A model generated the notes under the pieces. That model saw nothing but the letters and a program-made list of their open reading frames with translations. It was not told where the DNA came from and ran no database searches. The position numbers and the translations under genes are program-made. Shown in pieces: positions 1 through 10,816 of a DNA stretch of 34,084 nucleotides. Origin of the DNA: Bacteroidales bacterium (GTDB lineage: Bacteria; Bacteroidota; Bacteroidia; Bacteroidales; UBA10428); NCBI GenBank assembly GCA_016934395.1, contig JAFGSZ010000016.1, forward strand, positions 1-34,084, given 5' to 3'. The first letter of the stretch is position 1; every line of letters starts with the position of its first letter.

Positions 1-102
1 ACAATAACCGGCTGTATAGTGGATCAACCTGACAATTTCTTCAAGATCAGAATTTCTGTAATTCCTTATATTAAAATCTACATTATTAAATTGAACGATC
101 AA
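1..102 (-). CDS. Possible N-terminus of a GNAT-like acetyltransferase (cut by window edge)
   Basis: An open frame of 34 codons runs off the left edge of the window. Its translation contains IRNYRNSDLEEIVRLI, which resembles the first strand and helix of GNAT N-acetyltransferases (pattern IR.Y..SDLE.I..L). There is no ATG in this frame before the stop at 127-129, so the best start is a TTG at 102-100, which lies 11 nt downstream of the stop codon of the flippase-like gene on the same strand. Only about 34 residues are visible and the acetyl-CoA binding motif would lie outside the window. The assignment therefore rests on a short similarity and could be wrong. Confidence 0.33.
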   Translation of the reverse strand, partial: MIVQFNNVDFNIRNYRNSDLEEIVRLIHYTAGYC

Positions 103-113
103 ACTAAAAATAG

Positions 114-1127
114 TTATTTGGTCCGTTTAAATTTTCGGCTATTTATTATTGGTAATAATATTAAGGCTAAAAGACCTAAGACAATATATATTAAGTTTGT
201 GGTGGCATGAGCTATAATTGCAAAAATTTGTCCGTCTGCTTCAGCAATGCCATAAATCATAAGAGTATATATAACTGCACCATGCCAGGTCCCAATACCT
301 CCATTTACGGGAATAATCATTGCAAGTCCGCCAATCATAAACACCATCATTCCGGTAGTAATTGACAAATGTTTTGTGGGTTCAAATGCAAGAAAAATAA
401 CATACAACATCATGAGCCACATAAGAAAAATAAAAGCTGTATGACCAATAAAATACCATTTATTCTCAAGCTTGGCAATGGAGTGAATGCCTTCCGTAAA
501 ATTGTATTTTAACTTTCTGATTCTCGCCCTGAATTTTCCGCGTGTACTGCTTTTTTTAAATATTTTTCTCACTGCAATGTAAACCACTGTAAGAATACCC
601 AGGATTAAAACCAGCCAAATGAAATTTTTAAAGGTAAACAGGTTACTAAAACCCTGTTCGATTTCGGCATTCGAATGGTAAAAGTTCATTAAAAACGAGA
701 TCTGGGAGGCTATAATCAGAATAGCCAGAAATCCAAGAGCAACCATATCGGTTAAGCGTTCCACAAATACAGTTCCCAGAAGTTTTGTGAACGGAATTCT
801 GTCTGTTCTGGTGAGTACTGTGCAACGGGCAATTTCACCACCGCGTGGTATAAGTAAATTTACGAAATATAAGATCATTACCGATAAAAAAGTATTGGTA
901 AATCGAGGTTTATAGCCCATAGAACGAATAAGCATGTTCCATCGAACAGCCCTGCTCACCTGGCTCATAATACTGAATATAACAGATGCTCCAATCCAGA
1001 AATAATTGATATTCTTAAGGGCATGTCCTATTTCAGACCATTTTCCATGGTAAATCCACCAGAAAATAAACAAGCCTAATGCAAGAAATAAAATATATTT
1101 TAAACTGTTCAGAATTCTTTTTTTCAT
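114..1127 (-). CDS. Lysylphosphatidylglycerol synthase TM-region / flippase-like membrane protein
   Basis: This 337-residue polytopic membrane protein belongs to the LPG synthase TM / UPF0104 (YbhN-like) family. About eight hydrophobic segments can be picked out, the first at residues 9-25. The family signature is visible as PRGGEIARC near residue 95 and FVERLTDM near residue 122, with the late NGGIGTWHGAV loop near residue 275. Relatives form the flippase part of MprF or stand alone with unknown lipid substrates; no synthase domain is attached here, so lysyl transfer should not be assumed. The ATG at 1127 is followed by a basic MKKR start before the first membrane span. It faces the secreted esterase gene divergently across about 195 nt and may be followed by the edge fragment on the same strand. 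Confidence 0.85.
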   Translation of the reverse strand: MKKRILNSLKYILFLALGLFIFWWIYHGKWSEIGHALKNINYFWIGASVIFSIMSQVSRAVRWNMLIRSMGYKPRFTNTFLSVMILYFVNLLIPRGGEIARCTVLTRTDRIPFTKLLGTVFVERLTDMVALGFLAILIIASQISFLMNFYHSNAEIEQGFSNLFTFKNFIWLVLILGILTVVYIAVRKIFKKSSTRGKFRARIRKLKYNFTEGIHSIAKLENKWYFIGHTAFIFLMWLMMLYVIFLAFEPTKHLSITTGMMVFMIGGLAMIIPVNGGIGTWHGAVIYTLMIYGIAEADGQIFAIIAHATTNLIYIVLGLLALILLPIINSRKFKRTK

Positions 1128-1322
1128 TCCTCACTAACATCATTAATAGCAAAATATAAAAGATTTGTAAAGCTACGTAATTCAACAAAAAGAAACATTT
1201 ATTTTTATTTACAAATTTTAATATTTTGATGTAAAATTAATATCGTATTTTAAGTCTGTTTTTTTATAAATTAACCTGCTGGTTTTATGTTTTCTTAAAT
1301 TTCTTAATAAAATTGCTGCCTA

Positions 1323-2282
1323 ATGAATATCTCACAAACAGTTTCACCTTTAAGAAACAAACAGTTGTATCTGACATTTGTTGTTTTTTTCTTTTTTCAG
1401 CAGTTTTTATTATCTCAAACGTTTACAGAACTAAACAGTTCGATAAAAGGAACTGTTTACAGCTCCCTCGAAATTAAAAGCAAAATTTTAGGAGCTCCGG
1501 TTCGATACACCCTGTATCTTCCTCCGGGATATTTTGGAAATGATAGGCGATTTCCTGTGCTATATTTACTGCACGGCTATGGTGGTGATGAAAACAGCTG
1601 GACTACTCGGGCATCTATTCACCAGATTGCGGACAGTTTGATTGTTAACCGGATGATATCTCCTTTTATTATAGTAATGCCCGATGCAAAAGGAAGTTAT
1701 TATATTAATGACTATAAGAAACTATTTCCGTACGAAGACTTTTTTATTGATGAATTTATTCCTGTCATAGATTCCTTGTACAAAACCCAAAATCAGTTCT
1801 CAGGGCGAGGTATTGGAGGCCTGTCCATGGGTGGTTTTGGAGCAGTGGTTTTACCTGTAAAACATCCGGAAGCATTTGGTATTAGCCTTGCTTTGAGCGC
1901 TGCAGTAAGAACAGATAAAATGATTGTTAGTTTAACTGAAAATAAATTTGCAAGTAATTTTGCTCCTTTATTCGGGGAAAATTTATCAGACAGCGCCCGG
2001 CTCACTGAACACTGGAAAAACAATAATCCATTATATTTAATCAATTCAGAAAATGCTTCAGAATTAAAAAATATAAACTGGTACATCGATTGCGGCATGC
2101 AGGATTTCCTCGCCGAGGGCAATGAAGCGCTGCACCAGGTTTTTCTTAAATTTAATATTCCACACGAGTATCATATGCGACCCGGATCGCATAACTGGGA
2201 TTACTGGAATACATCAATTATTTATGCACTTAAATATTTCAGCAAACATATATATACCAAAAACGGGGTTGCTTCAGAATAA
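1323..2282 (+). CDS. Secreted alpha/beta-hydrolase, esterase D / feruloyl-acetyl esterase family
   Basis: This 319-residue protein has a hydrophobic signal segment (residues 15-31, ending LLSQ) followed by an esterase domain of the PF00756 type. The oxyanion region is LLHGYGG (residues 82-88). The nucleophile is Ser168 in GLSMGG, His290 lies in PGSHNWDYW, and the acid is probably Asp256 or Asp261 in DCGMQDF. Family members hydrolyse S-formylglutathione, acetylated or feruloylated polysaccharides, or siderophore esters. The signal peptide argues against the cytosolic formylglutathione role and favours a periplasmic or secreted carbohydrate esterase, which is inference. It is a single-gene unit convergent with the DUF1080 lipoprotein, with a terminator hairpin overlapping its 3' end. 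Confidence 0.85.
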   Translation: MNISQTVSPLRNKQLYLTFVVFFFFQQFLLSQTFTELNSSIKGTVYSSLEIKSKILGAPVRYTLYLPPGYFGNDRRFPVLYLLHGYGGDENSWTTRASIHQIADSLIVNRMISPFIIVMPDAKGSYYINDYKKLFPYEDFFIDEFIPVIDSLYKTQNQFSGRGIGGLSMGGFGAVVLPVKHPEAFGISLALSAAVRTDKMIVSLTENKFASNFAPLFGENLSDSARLTEHWKNNNPLYLINSENASELKNINWYIDCGMQDFLAEGNEALHQVFLKFNIPHEYHMRPGSHNWDYWNTSIIYALKYFSKHIYTKNGVASE

Positions 2283-2298
2283 AAACGCCCCCGTTTTG
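2259..2298. terminator. Bidirectional intrinsic terminator between the esterase and DUF1080 genes
   Basis: AAAACGGGG at 2260-2268, inside the last codons of the esterase gene, pairs with CCCCGTTTT at 2289-2297. This gives a 9-bp stem with a 20-nt loop. The plus strand continues T-rich (GTTTGTTTT), and on the minus strand the second arm ends in a run of five T, so it could end transcription from both convergent genes. Confidence 0.6.
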
Positions 2299-2319
2299 TT
2301 TGTTTTAAATATTTTAATT

Positions 2320-2988
2320 CTATAGTTTTTCCAGATAAAAACTTCTAAAACCTATCGGTGTACCTTCGCTCTGTAAACCAATTTTACCTTTTGTATGACT
2401 TAATCCTGTTGCTTTGTTTTGAAGCTCCCCGTTTACATAAACTATAATAGAATCTGCGTTACAAATAATTTCGTACTTATTAAATTCTCCGGCAGGTTTT
2501 TCATTGGAAACATTAAATTTAGACTGCACCTTTTCTCCTTCTGGTAAGCCTGAAAAACCTGAACCTCCAGAAGCGATTAAATCACCTGCATTACCTGCCT
2601 TAAGTTGGGCTTCAAAACATTGTGGCCATATTTTATTATTACCTATCAGATGCATAAATACCCCGCTGTTGCTCTCTTCTTCAAGCCAGGCCCATTCAAC
2701 AACAAGTTTATATTCTTCGTACTCAGAAGTGGTATAGATATAGCCATTCGGAATACCGGAAGCTACGAGCATACTGTCTTTAACATAAAAAACAGTGCTT
2801 TTATCTAACGTAGAATCTTCAACAAAGATATTAAGACCTGTTAAATCGTTTCCATTAAAAAGCTGTATGATTTCCGGCTGACTTTCTGCTTCAACAGTTT
2901 TTTTTCCCTCTGTTTTACACGAATAATTAACAGTTAGAAAAATCAAAACAAATAATAATAGTCCGATGTTGGTTTTAGTTGTTCTCAT
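2320..2988 (-). CDS. DUF1080 (3-keto-disaccharide hydrolase domain) lipoprotein
   Basis: This 222-residue predicted lipoprotein has a basic start, a hydrophobic stretch (residues 9-20) and a lipobox-like NYSC placing the lipidated Cys at residue 24. The rest matches the DUF1080 fold, a concanavalin-like beta-sandwich: it opens with LFNGNDLTGLNIFVED, followed by EYEEYKLVVEWAW and NSGVFMHL, and closes with GKIGLQSEGTPIGFRSFYL. Members of this family are periplasmic or outer-membrane-linked, and some cleave 3-keto-glycosides. The substrate cannot be read from sequence. It lies 47 nt downstream of lysA on the same strand, but there is no obvious functional link. Confidence 0.87.
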   Translation of the reverse strand: MRTTKTNIGLLLFVLIFLTVNYSCKTEGKKTVEAESQPEIIQLFNGNDLTGLNIFVEDSTLDKSTVFYVKDSMLVASGIPNGYIYTTSEYEEYKLVVEWAWLEEESNSGVFMHLIGNNKIWPQCFEAQLKAGNAGDLIASGGSGFSGLPEGEKVQSKFNVSNEKPAGEFNKYEIICNADSIIVYVNGELQNKATGLSHTKGKIGLQSEGTPIGFRSFYLEKL

Positions 2989-3035
2989 ATGTAATTAATT
3001 TATTTATATAACATAATTAATTAATATTGATTCTA

Positions 3036-4268
3036 TCAGAGTTCAATTTCAATCTGATTCCTTAATAAATCATCTATATTTTCTCTTTTGCGAACAAGGA
3101 AATCTTTTCCATGGTGAATAATTACTTCAGCAGGCCGGTATCGCGAATTATAATTAGACGACATTGCAAAACAATATGCCCCTGCATTCAGAAAACACAG
3201 ATAATCCCCTTCATCAAGTTCACTTATTTTCCGGTTCCAGCCAAAAGTATCCGTTTCGCATATATAGCCTACTACCGTATATATTCTGGGTTTTCCATTT
3301 GGATTTGATACATTGATCATATGATGATAGGCATCGTAAAACATAGGGCGTATCAAATGGTTAAGGCCGGTATCCAAACCGGCAAAAACTGTTGCTGTGG
3401 TTTGTTTAATCACATTTACCCTTGCCAGGAAATATCCGGCTTCGCTTACCAGAAATTTTCCGGGTTCAAAGATCAGCTGTAAATCCTTGCCATACTCTTT
3501 GCAAAAAGTATTAAATTTTTTAGTCAGCTCTTTGCCAAGCTGATCAATGTCGGTAAATATATCATCGGGTTTATACGGGACTTTAAAACCACTGCCAAAA
3601 TCAATATAATCCAGACCTTTAAATTCTTTGGCAACATTCAGCATAATTTCCGTACCCTTCAAAAATACATCTATATCCAGGATATCTGAACCCGTATGCA
3701 TATGAAGGCCTTCAACAATCATGTCGTTTGTTTCTACCACCCTTTTTACATGCGTTAACTGGTAGATTGATATTCCGAATTTTGAATCGATATGACCTGT
3801 TGATATTTTTGTATTTCCCCCGCCCAGAATATGAGGATTTATGCGTATACAAACAGGTATTGATTTACCATGTATATGACCGAACTGTTCCAGAACAGAT
3901 ATATTATCTATATTAATTTTCACACCCAGTTTTACTGCATCCTCAATTTCATCAATCGAAACACAATTGGGGGTATACATAATATCCTGTGGATTAAATC
4001 CGGCCAACAATCCCAGTTTTACTTCCTGAATCGAAACCGCATCCAGACCGGCTCCAAGGTTCTTAAATAATTTTAATACATTAATATTTGTCAGCGCTTT
4101 ACAGGCATAGTTAACCTTAACGTTCACACCTTTAAAGGCCTTCATCATTCTTTTATACTGACTCTGCATTTTGGCAGTTTCATATACATAAATGGGAGCA
4201 CCATATTTTTCGCAAAGCTCAATTACATCTATACCGTCGATCTGGTACCTGTTATTGATAATCTCCAT
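3036..4268 (-). CDS. lysA: Diaminopimelate decarboxylase
   Basis: This PLP enzyme converts meso-diaminopimelate to L-lysine in the last step of lysine synthesis. The 410-residue length fits the family. The Schiff-base lysine lies in VNYACKALTN near residue 57. The phosphate-binding glycine loop appears as DFGSGFKVPY, the substrate-binding loop is EPGKFLVSEAGY (many homologues have EPGR), and the cross-subunit motif is CETDTFG near residue 339. The fold is an N-terminal alanine-racemase-like barrel followed by a C-terminal beta domain. Carboxynorspermidine decarboxylase is the main alternative, but the CETD motif and length favour LysA. A terminator upstream separates it from pyrG-yidC. Confidence 0.9.
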   Translation of the reverse strand: MEIINNRYQIDGIDVIELCEKYGAPIYVYETAKMQSQYKRMMKAFKGVNVKVNYACKALTNINVLKLFKNLGAGLDAVSIQEVKLGLLAGFNPQDIMYTPNCVSIDEIEDAVKLGVKINIDNISVLEQFGHIHGKSIPVCIRINPHILGGGNTKISTGHIDSKFGISIYQLTHVKRVVETNDMIVEGLHMHTGSDILDIDVFLKGTEIMLNVAKEFKGLDYIDFGSGFKVPYKPDDIFTDIDQLGKELTKKFNTFCKEYGKDLQLIFEPGKFLVSEAGYFLARVNVIKQTTATVFAGLDTGLNHLIRPMFYDAYHHMINVSNPNGKPRIYTVVGYICETDTFGWNRKISELDEGDYLCFLNAGAYCFAMSSNYNSRYRPAEVIIHHGKDFLVRKRENIDDLLRNQIEIEL

Positions 4269-4314
4269 GGTTAAATATATTAATGTTTAAATTTAAGTAA
4301 AAAACCGAATTATT

Positions 4315-4356
4315 AAAAAATCCCCGAAAATACCATTGCGGCCTGATCGGGGATTT
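4315..4356 (-). terminator. Intrinsic terminator after yidC
   Basis: AAATCCCCGA (4318-4327) pairs perfectly with TCGGGGATTT (4347-4356). The 10-bp stem has a 19-nt loop. On the minus strand the hairpin runs into a T tract, so it should end the pyrG-yidC transcript before lysA. Confidence 0.82.
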
Positions 4357-4378
4357 GTTGTTAAATTTTATATTCCCT

Positions 4379-6262
4379 TTACCGCTTGGATGGTTTATAT
4401 CCACGCTGCTTGGACATTTCTTCCAGCCGTGCCTGAAACTTCGATTTTTTTACAGGTTTTGCTTTTTTCGAATTCATCTTCTTTAGAATTTCGTCTTCAT
4501 CGATAAACTGCTTAAACAGCATATTTTGTCCGAAAGTAATAATATTTGCCAGGAAGTAATAATAGGTAAGCCCGGCAGAGAAATTATTTAATATAAACAT
4601 GAACATAACCGGCATAATGTACATCATGTTTTTCATACCGGGCATCTGCTGGTTCGACATTCCGGACTGGTCATTGAACTTCATTGTTAATAATGTAGAT
4701 ACAGTCATCAGAATAGTAAATAAGCTGATATGATTTCCATAAATATTACTCAGTATCGGTATGTTTCTCTGCCATTCGAATATGGAATCGTATGTAGATA
4801 AATCGGTAGCCCACAAAAAACTCTGTTGCCTTAATTCAATAGACGATGGAAAAAATCTGAACATAGCAAAAAGAATAGGCATCTGCAATAACATAGGTAA
4901 ACATCCACCCATAGGGCTCACGCCTACCTTTTTATAAAGCGCCATAGTGGCCTGCTGCCGTTCCATGGCTTTTTCTTTGGGTATCTTGCTATTAATTTCA
5001 TCGATCTGTGGCTTTAATACCCGCATTTTTGCCTGCGAAAGAAAAGACTTGTAGGTTAGCGGAAACAAAGCAATTTTAATAATAATCGTCATTAACAGTA
5101 TAATGATCCCGTAATTATGGAAATATTTATTTAAAAAATCAAACAACTTAATAATTACAAATTGATTGATCCACTTAATAATACTCCTTCCAACTGTCAC
5201 CAGGTCGTGTAATTGCAGATCACTGTATTTCTTCTTTAAAAGAGAATATTTATTAGGCCCGAAATAAAATCTCATAGGTATTTCTTCCTTCATCGACCGG
5301 CTTATGGGCAAGCCTATTTCAGCCCTGAAATTTTTCAGGTATTTTGTAGAATTGGGGAGATTTGTATATTGCAACAGCGCATTTGAAAAGGTATTGTTGG
5401 CAATAAGCACCGAAGAAAAAAACTGATCTTTAAATGCCACCCATTCCACCTGTGTGGTAATATCTTCGCGTTGAATTTCTTTATTTGACCGTGCATTAAA
5501 AAAATCAACATCTTCCTGGTAGGGTTTATAATAAAGCGTGGTATAATAGTTCTCGTTTTTTGTTCCCTTTTCCTGTTGCGGTGCAAAAATTTCCCATTCC
5601 AAATCAATCGCATGAGGATTGCGGGTTCCAATCTGATCCATCCCTGCCATTACAATATTAAAATTCACCATGTAACTGTTTGGCTCGAGCGTATACTGAT
5701 ATTCAATATATTGCCCTTCACCTGCATTAAGTCGCATGGCAATCGATCTGGCTTCTGTTTCAACCCGGGTTACCTTCTTCTCAACTTGTGGCGTATAAAA
5801 CAAATTATTGGTGGAAATTGTCTTGTTCTGCAAATAAAAATTTAAACCAAACTTTACAGAATCACCGGAAAACAGAATCAATGGCAATGAATCATATGTT
5901 TTATATTTTTTCAATTCCACTGAATACGGTCTTCCTCCTTTAGTAGAAATTATTAACTTTAACAGGTCATTTTCCAAAGTATAAAAATCTTCCTCCCCGG
6001 CTCCTGCGTGAGCAAATTCCCCGAGTTGATTTTTCAATTGTTCCGGATTCGTTACATCTTCTGTAGCAGTAATGGTATCTGCCTGTCGCTGCTGCGATTG
6101 ACTGGCCAGTTCCTGTTCCAGTTGCTGTTGCTGCACCAACTCCAGTGAATCCCTTTTGCGTTTAGCTTCCTCTAATTGATTTTCGTCCGGTTTGTTGGTT
6201 ATGCCCCAAACAATTAAAATCCCTGCAATAATAATGATCCCTAATATTGAATTTCTGTCCAT
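4379..6262 (-). CDS. yidC: Membrane protein insertase YidC
   Basis: YidC inserts and folds inner-membrane proteins, alone or with SecYEG. The 627-residue protein has the Gram-negative layout. An N-terminal membrane anchor (about residues 5-20) is followed by a Gln-rich linker and a large periplasmic beta domain (about 85-340). The conserved 60-kDa insertase core spans about residues 355-600 and includes the motifs FPLTYKSFLSQAKM and GGCLPMLLQMPILFAMFRFF. The tail is strongly basic (KKAKPVKKSKFQARLEEMS), as in ribosome-docking C-termini. It begins 19 nt after pyrG on the same strand, and a strong terminator follows. Confidence 0.97.
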   Translation of the reverse strand: MDRNSILGIIIIAGILIVWGITNKPDENQLEEAKRKRDSLELVQQQQLEQELASQSQQRQADTITATEDVTNPEQLKNQLGEFAHAGAGEEDFYTLENDLLKLIISTKGGRPYSVELKKYKTYDSLPLILFSGDSVKFGLNFYLQNKTISTNNLFYTPQVEKKVTRVETEARSIAMRLNAGEGQYIEYQYTLEPNSYMVNFNIVMAGMDQIGTRNPHAIDLEWEIFAPQQEKGTKNENYYTTLYYKPYQEDVDFFNARSNKEIQREDITTQVEWVAFKDQFFSSVLIANNTFSNALLQYTNLPNSTKYLKNFRAEIGLPISRSMKEEIPMRFYFGPNKYSLLKKKYSDLQLHDLVTVGRSIIKWINQFVIIKLFDFLNKYFHNYGIIILLMTIIIKIALFPLTYKSFLSQAKMRVLKPQIDEINSKIPKEKAMERQQATMALYKKVGVSPMGGCLPMLLQMPILFAMFRFFPSSIELRQQSFLWATDLSTYDSIFEWQRNIPILSNIYGNHISLFTILMTVSTLLTMKFNDQSGMSNQQMPGMKNMMYIMPVMFMFILNNFSAGLTYYYFLANIITFGQNMLFKQFIDEDEILKKMNSKKAKPVKKSKFQARLEEMSKQRGYKPSKR

Positions 6263-6281
6263 CTAATTTACGTATCTTAAT

Positions 6282-7928
<1,647 letters not shown>

Positions 7929-7985
7929 TTAGAGAATGAATTTTTCTTTAATGAAATATTATTCCTCAAAAAAACAAATTCGATT

Positions 7986-10121
7986 TTATTCATCTTCAGC
8001 CTCCAATTCATCAATTAGGCGTATCTTTTCACTTAATAGCTCAATTTTCTTTCGGGCATTTTTAATCTTTTCTTCAACTTCCTTAATCATAGGATCGGCA
8101 TTCTTTGATTGTGCAAAAAATCCGATATTATTTTCCCAAAGCACTATATCGCTTTCATATTGTTTAAGCTTGGTAATATACTTGTCTCTTTCATGATGCA
8201 GCCGATAATCGGAATTGGGTTTACTGGTAAGACTGTCTAGCTTGGTTTTATATTTTAATAAATTTCTTTCGTTTTCATCAATGCGCAGGTTATCAAAATG
8301 TTTATTTATTGCTTCCCTGTATTTTTCCAGTATTTCGTCTTTGTTTTTGTATGGAACAAATCCGATTGCTGCCCATTCTTGCTGAAATTGTTTCAACATA
8401 TCCATATTCTCTTTTATCTTATCCGATAATTTAAAATCTGCGATTCTTTTTATAAGTTCTTCCTTCTTTTTTAAATTATCGAAATAGGAATGATCAATTT
8501 TGGAATAATGCTTCGACTTATTTTCAAAAAATTTATCACAGGCTGCACGAAACCGGCGCCAAATTTTTTCTGAGTTTTTATAGGGAACCGGGCCAATCTG
8601 TTTCCATTTTTTCTGCAACCCAATAAGTTCTTCTGTGGTTTTTTTCCAGTCAGTATTATTCTGCAATGATTCTGCCTGAACACACAAATCGGTTTTTAAT
8701 TGTAAATTATTTAGCTGTTCTTCCCTGTTTTGAGAGAAATATTCTCTTTTGTTATTAAAAAAAAGATCACATGCATTTCTAAATCGCTGATAAATTGCAT
8801 TATTATCCCTTTTTGGTGCAAATCCAATGGTTTTCCATACTTTCTGAAGTTCCACAATTTCATTGGACTGCTCTTCCCAATCTTTGGAGGTTAATAATTC
8901 CAGTTTGTTAATCTCTTCAACTTTTTCACACAACAATGTTTTTGCTTCGAGATTGTTCTTTTGTTCCTTCTTTTGGCTTACAAAATAGTCCTGGTGTTTT
9001 TTATTTATTTTTGAAGTGGTTTCTTTAAATCGGTGCCAGGTTTCACTGCGCATATCAATAGGCACCGGTCCAATCTCCCTCCATTGCTCGTGCAGTTTCT
9101 GTAATTTATTAAAAGCATTAATTACCGAAGGTTCCAACAGCAATTCATCTGCTTTTTCACACAATTCAATTTTTGCTTCCAGGTTCTTCTTTAAATCCAA
9201 ATCTTTTAGCTCCTGGTTAATTTTTATAAAGTCATAAAATTTCTCTACATGATGATGATAGGTTTCCCATAAATCTTTTAAGCTTTGCTGCGGAACCAAT
9301 CCTGTATCGCGCCACCGTTGCTGTAATGTTCTGAATTCGTGAAAAGTTTTATTTATTGATTCTTTTCTGTTAATCAGGTCTTTTATTTCTTCAATTATGG
9401 CGTATTTTTCTTTTAAATTTTCTTTCTTTTCTTCTTCTAGAATTTTGTTATAATCGGATTTGAGATTTTTATATTTTTTAATTAATTCCTTCAATTCAAT
9501 TTCTAATGGATTTTCTTCCATTTTAAAATCTTCAGGATTACCCCCCTCTTCAATAAATTTTTTCCTGATCCGTTCAACTTCTGCTTTTTGCTTTCTGTAA
9601 AAATTGGCCTTTATGGTTTCAACGTCGTGTCTGATCTGAATTACAGGTTTGTTATTAAGTGTATCGCGCAATGTAGCAACAAGGTCTTCACGGCTAAGGG
9701 CAGCGTAATCAATCGCTTCTTCCTCGTGCTGCACAACTTCCTCTTTTTCCTTTTTCTGATCTTTTACAGATACAACTTCGCCCTGTACTTCCTCCTGGGT
9801 ATTTTCATCTTTATCTAACTGCTTTTCAGGAATTATTTTATTTTCTGAAATCTCAGGTTCAGTTTCTTGTTCGGGGCCGGCTTCATTTTTTTCATCTGAT
9901 TTTTTTATGTCGCCGGGAACATCTGAAGCAGCAGTTTTTTCACCTTCACTTTCTCCGGAGGCTTGATCTGGCACATCCGGTTCACTATTAACCACATGCT
10001 GATCGCCTGGTTGATTTTCTAAACTTTTTTCATCCATTTGATTTGCTGTATTTTCAGTAATGTTTTGCACATCACTGAATTGTTCATTTTGAACAGAGTT
10101 ATCAGGTTCATTCTTTGCCAT
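7986..10121 (-). CDS. DUF349 repeat protein with acidic disordered N-terminus
   Basis: The 711-residue protein starts at the ATG at 10121; an upstream in-frame TTG at 10145 would add eight residues but has no support. Residues 1-140 are rich in Glu, Asp, Gln, Ser and Pro and look disordered. From about residue 165 on it is alpha-helical with at least five DUF349 repeats. Each contains a core like W+.IG.VP....+.IW.RF...C..FF, for example at LQQRWRDTGLVP, LHEQWREIGPVP, LQKVWKTIGFAP, LQKKWKQIGPVP and FQQEWAAIGFVP. The C-terminus is a charged coiled coil. DUF349 proteins are common in Bacteroidota and no biochemical function can be read here. It is preceded by the terminator of the hsp20 gene. 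Confidence 0.88.
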   Translation of the reverse strand: MAKNEPDNSVQNEQFSDVQNITENTANQMDEKSLENQPGDQHVVNSEPDVPDQASGESEGEKTAASDVPGDIKKSDEKNEAGPEQETEPEISENKIIPEKQLDKDENTQEEVQGEVVSVKDQKKEKEEVVQHEEEAIDYAALSREDLVATLRDTLNNKPVIQIRHDVETIKANFYRKQKAEVERIRKKFIEEGGNPEDFKMEENPLEIELKELIKKYKNLKSDYNKILEEEKKENLKEKYAIIEEIKDLINRKESINKTFHEFRTLQQRWRDTGLVPQQSLKDLWETYHHHVEKFYDFIKINQELKDLDLKKNLEAKIELCEKADELLLEPSVINAFNKLQKLHEQWREIGPVPIDMRSETWHRFKETTSKINKKHQDYFVSQKKEQKNNLEAKTLLCEKVEEINKLELLTSKDWEEQSNEIVELQKVWKTIGFAPKRDNNAIYQRFRNACDLFFNNKREYFSQNREEQLNNLQLKTDLCVQAESLQNNTDWKKTTEELIGLQKKWKQIGPVPYKNSEKIWRRFRAACDKFFENKSKHYSKIDHSYFDNLKKKEELIKRIADFKLSDKIKENMDMLKQFQQEWAAIGFVPYKNKDEILEKYREAINKHFDNLRIDENERNLLKYKTKLDSLTSKPNSDYRLHHERDKYITKLKQYESDIVLWENNIGFFAQSKNADPMIKEVEEKIKNARKKIELLSEKIRLIDELEAEDE

Positions 10122-10228
10122 AGCATTAAAACTTATGATATCCAATCCTTTTGAAAGGCGTTATCAGTTTACGAAAATATACATTACCGTTTAATAGTCA
10201 AAGTTTTTTCAATTTAATATAATAAAAA

Positions 10229-10256
10229 AGCCGGTTAATTCATTATTTAACCGGCT
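10229..10256 (-). terminator. Intrinsic terminator after hsp20
   Basis: AGCCGGTTAA (10229-10238) pairs perfectly with TTAACCGGCT (10247-10256) around an 8-nt loop. On the minus strand the stem is followed by a run of T, so it terminates the small heat-shock gene ahead of the DUF349 gene. Confidence 0.83.
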
Positions 10257-10277
10257 AAATCAATTATTTATTGTTTT

Positions 10278-10733
10278 TTAGTTGACTGATATATTTCGAA
10301 TCTCCAGTTTTTTGTCTTCCTTGTTTTTCGGAATCGTAATATATAAAATCCCATTTTCATAACGTGCGCCAATCTTTTCTGCATCTACACTTTCCGGTAA
10401 AATAAATTGCTTTTCAAAAGCATAATCCGTAAACTCACGTGTATTGTAAATCCTTTCTTTATCGATTTCTTTTGTATTGCCGGCAGCTGTAAGCTTTAAA
10501 ATATCCTTCTCAACTTCAATCTTAAAATCCTTCTTGTTTCTTCCGGGAACAGCCAGTTCAAGTCTGAACTCATCATTCGTTTCAAGGATGTTAACTGCCG
10601 GTTCATTCTTATAATTCCCATTATGATTTGAATTTTCAGCTACGGTAAAATTTCTGTTAAACATATTATTAATTGTTGTAAAATTGTCGTCGTAATGACA
10701 ATTTTCCGGGTGTTTGAAATGTATAAGTGTCAT
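10278..10733 (-). CDS. Small heat-shock protein, Hsp20/alpha-crystallin family
   Basis: This 151-residue ATP-independent holdase chaperone has an N-terminal arm (residues 1-45) rich in Asn and His. The alpha-crystallin domain spans about residues 46-140, opening with PAVNILETNDEFRLELAVPG and including the family-typical KDFKIEVEKDILKLTA. The A-x-x-x-N-G-I-L motif appears as ARYENGILYITIPK (about residues 123-136). A short C-terminal tail ending IRNISVN may provide the IxI/V anchor for oligomer assembly. It is monocistronic, with a strong terminator downstream, and faces trmD divergently. Confidence 0.92.
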   Translation of the reverse strand: MTLIHFKHPENCHYDDNFTTINNMFNRNFTVAENSNHNGNYKNEPAVNILETNDEFRLELAVPGRNKKDFKIEVEKDILKLTAAGNTKEIDKERIYNTREFTDYAFEKQFILPESVDAEKIGARYENGILYITIPKNKEDKKLEIRNISVN

Positions 10734-10816
10734 TTTTTATAAAATTTATATGAATACTCAAATTATTTATATGCCCATCAACAAACCGGATGCCAGCAGG
10801 CTTTTATTGTCAAATT

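Noticed and set aside
19-210. A 63-residue plus-strand open frame at the left end
   Set aside because: It overlaps the 3' end of the flippase-like gene on the other strand and its translation has no recognisable feature.
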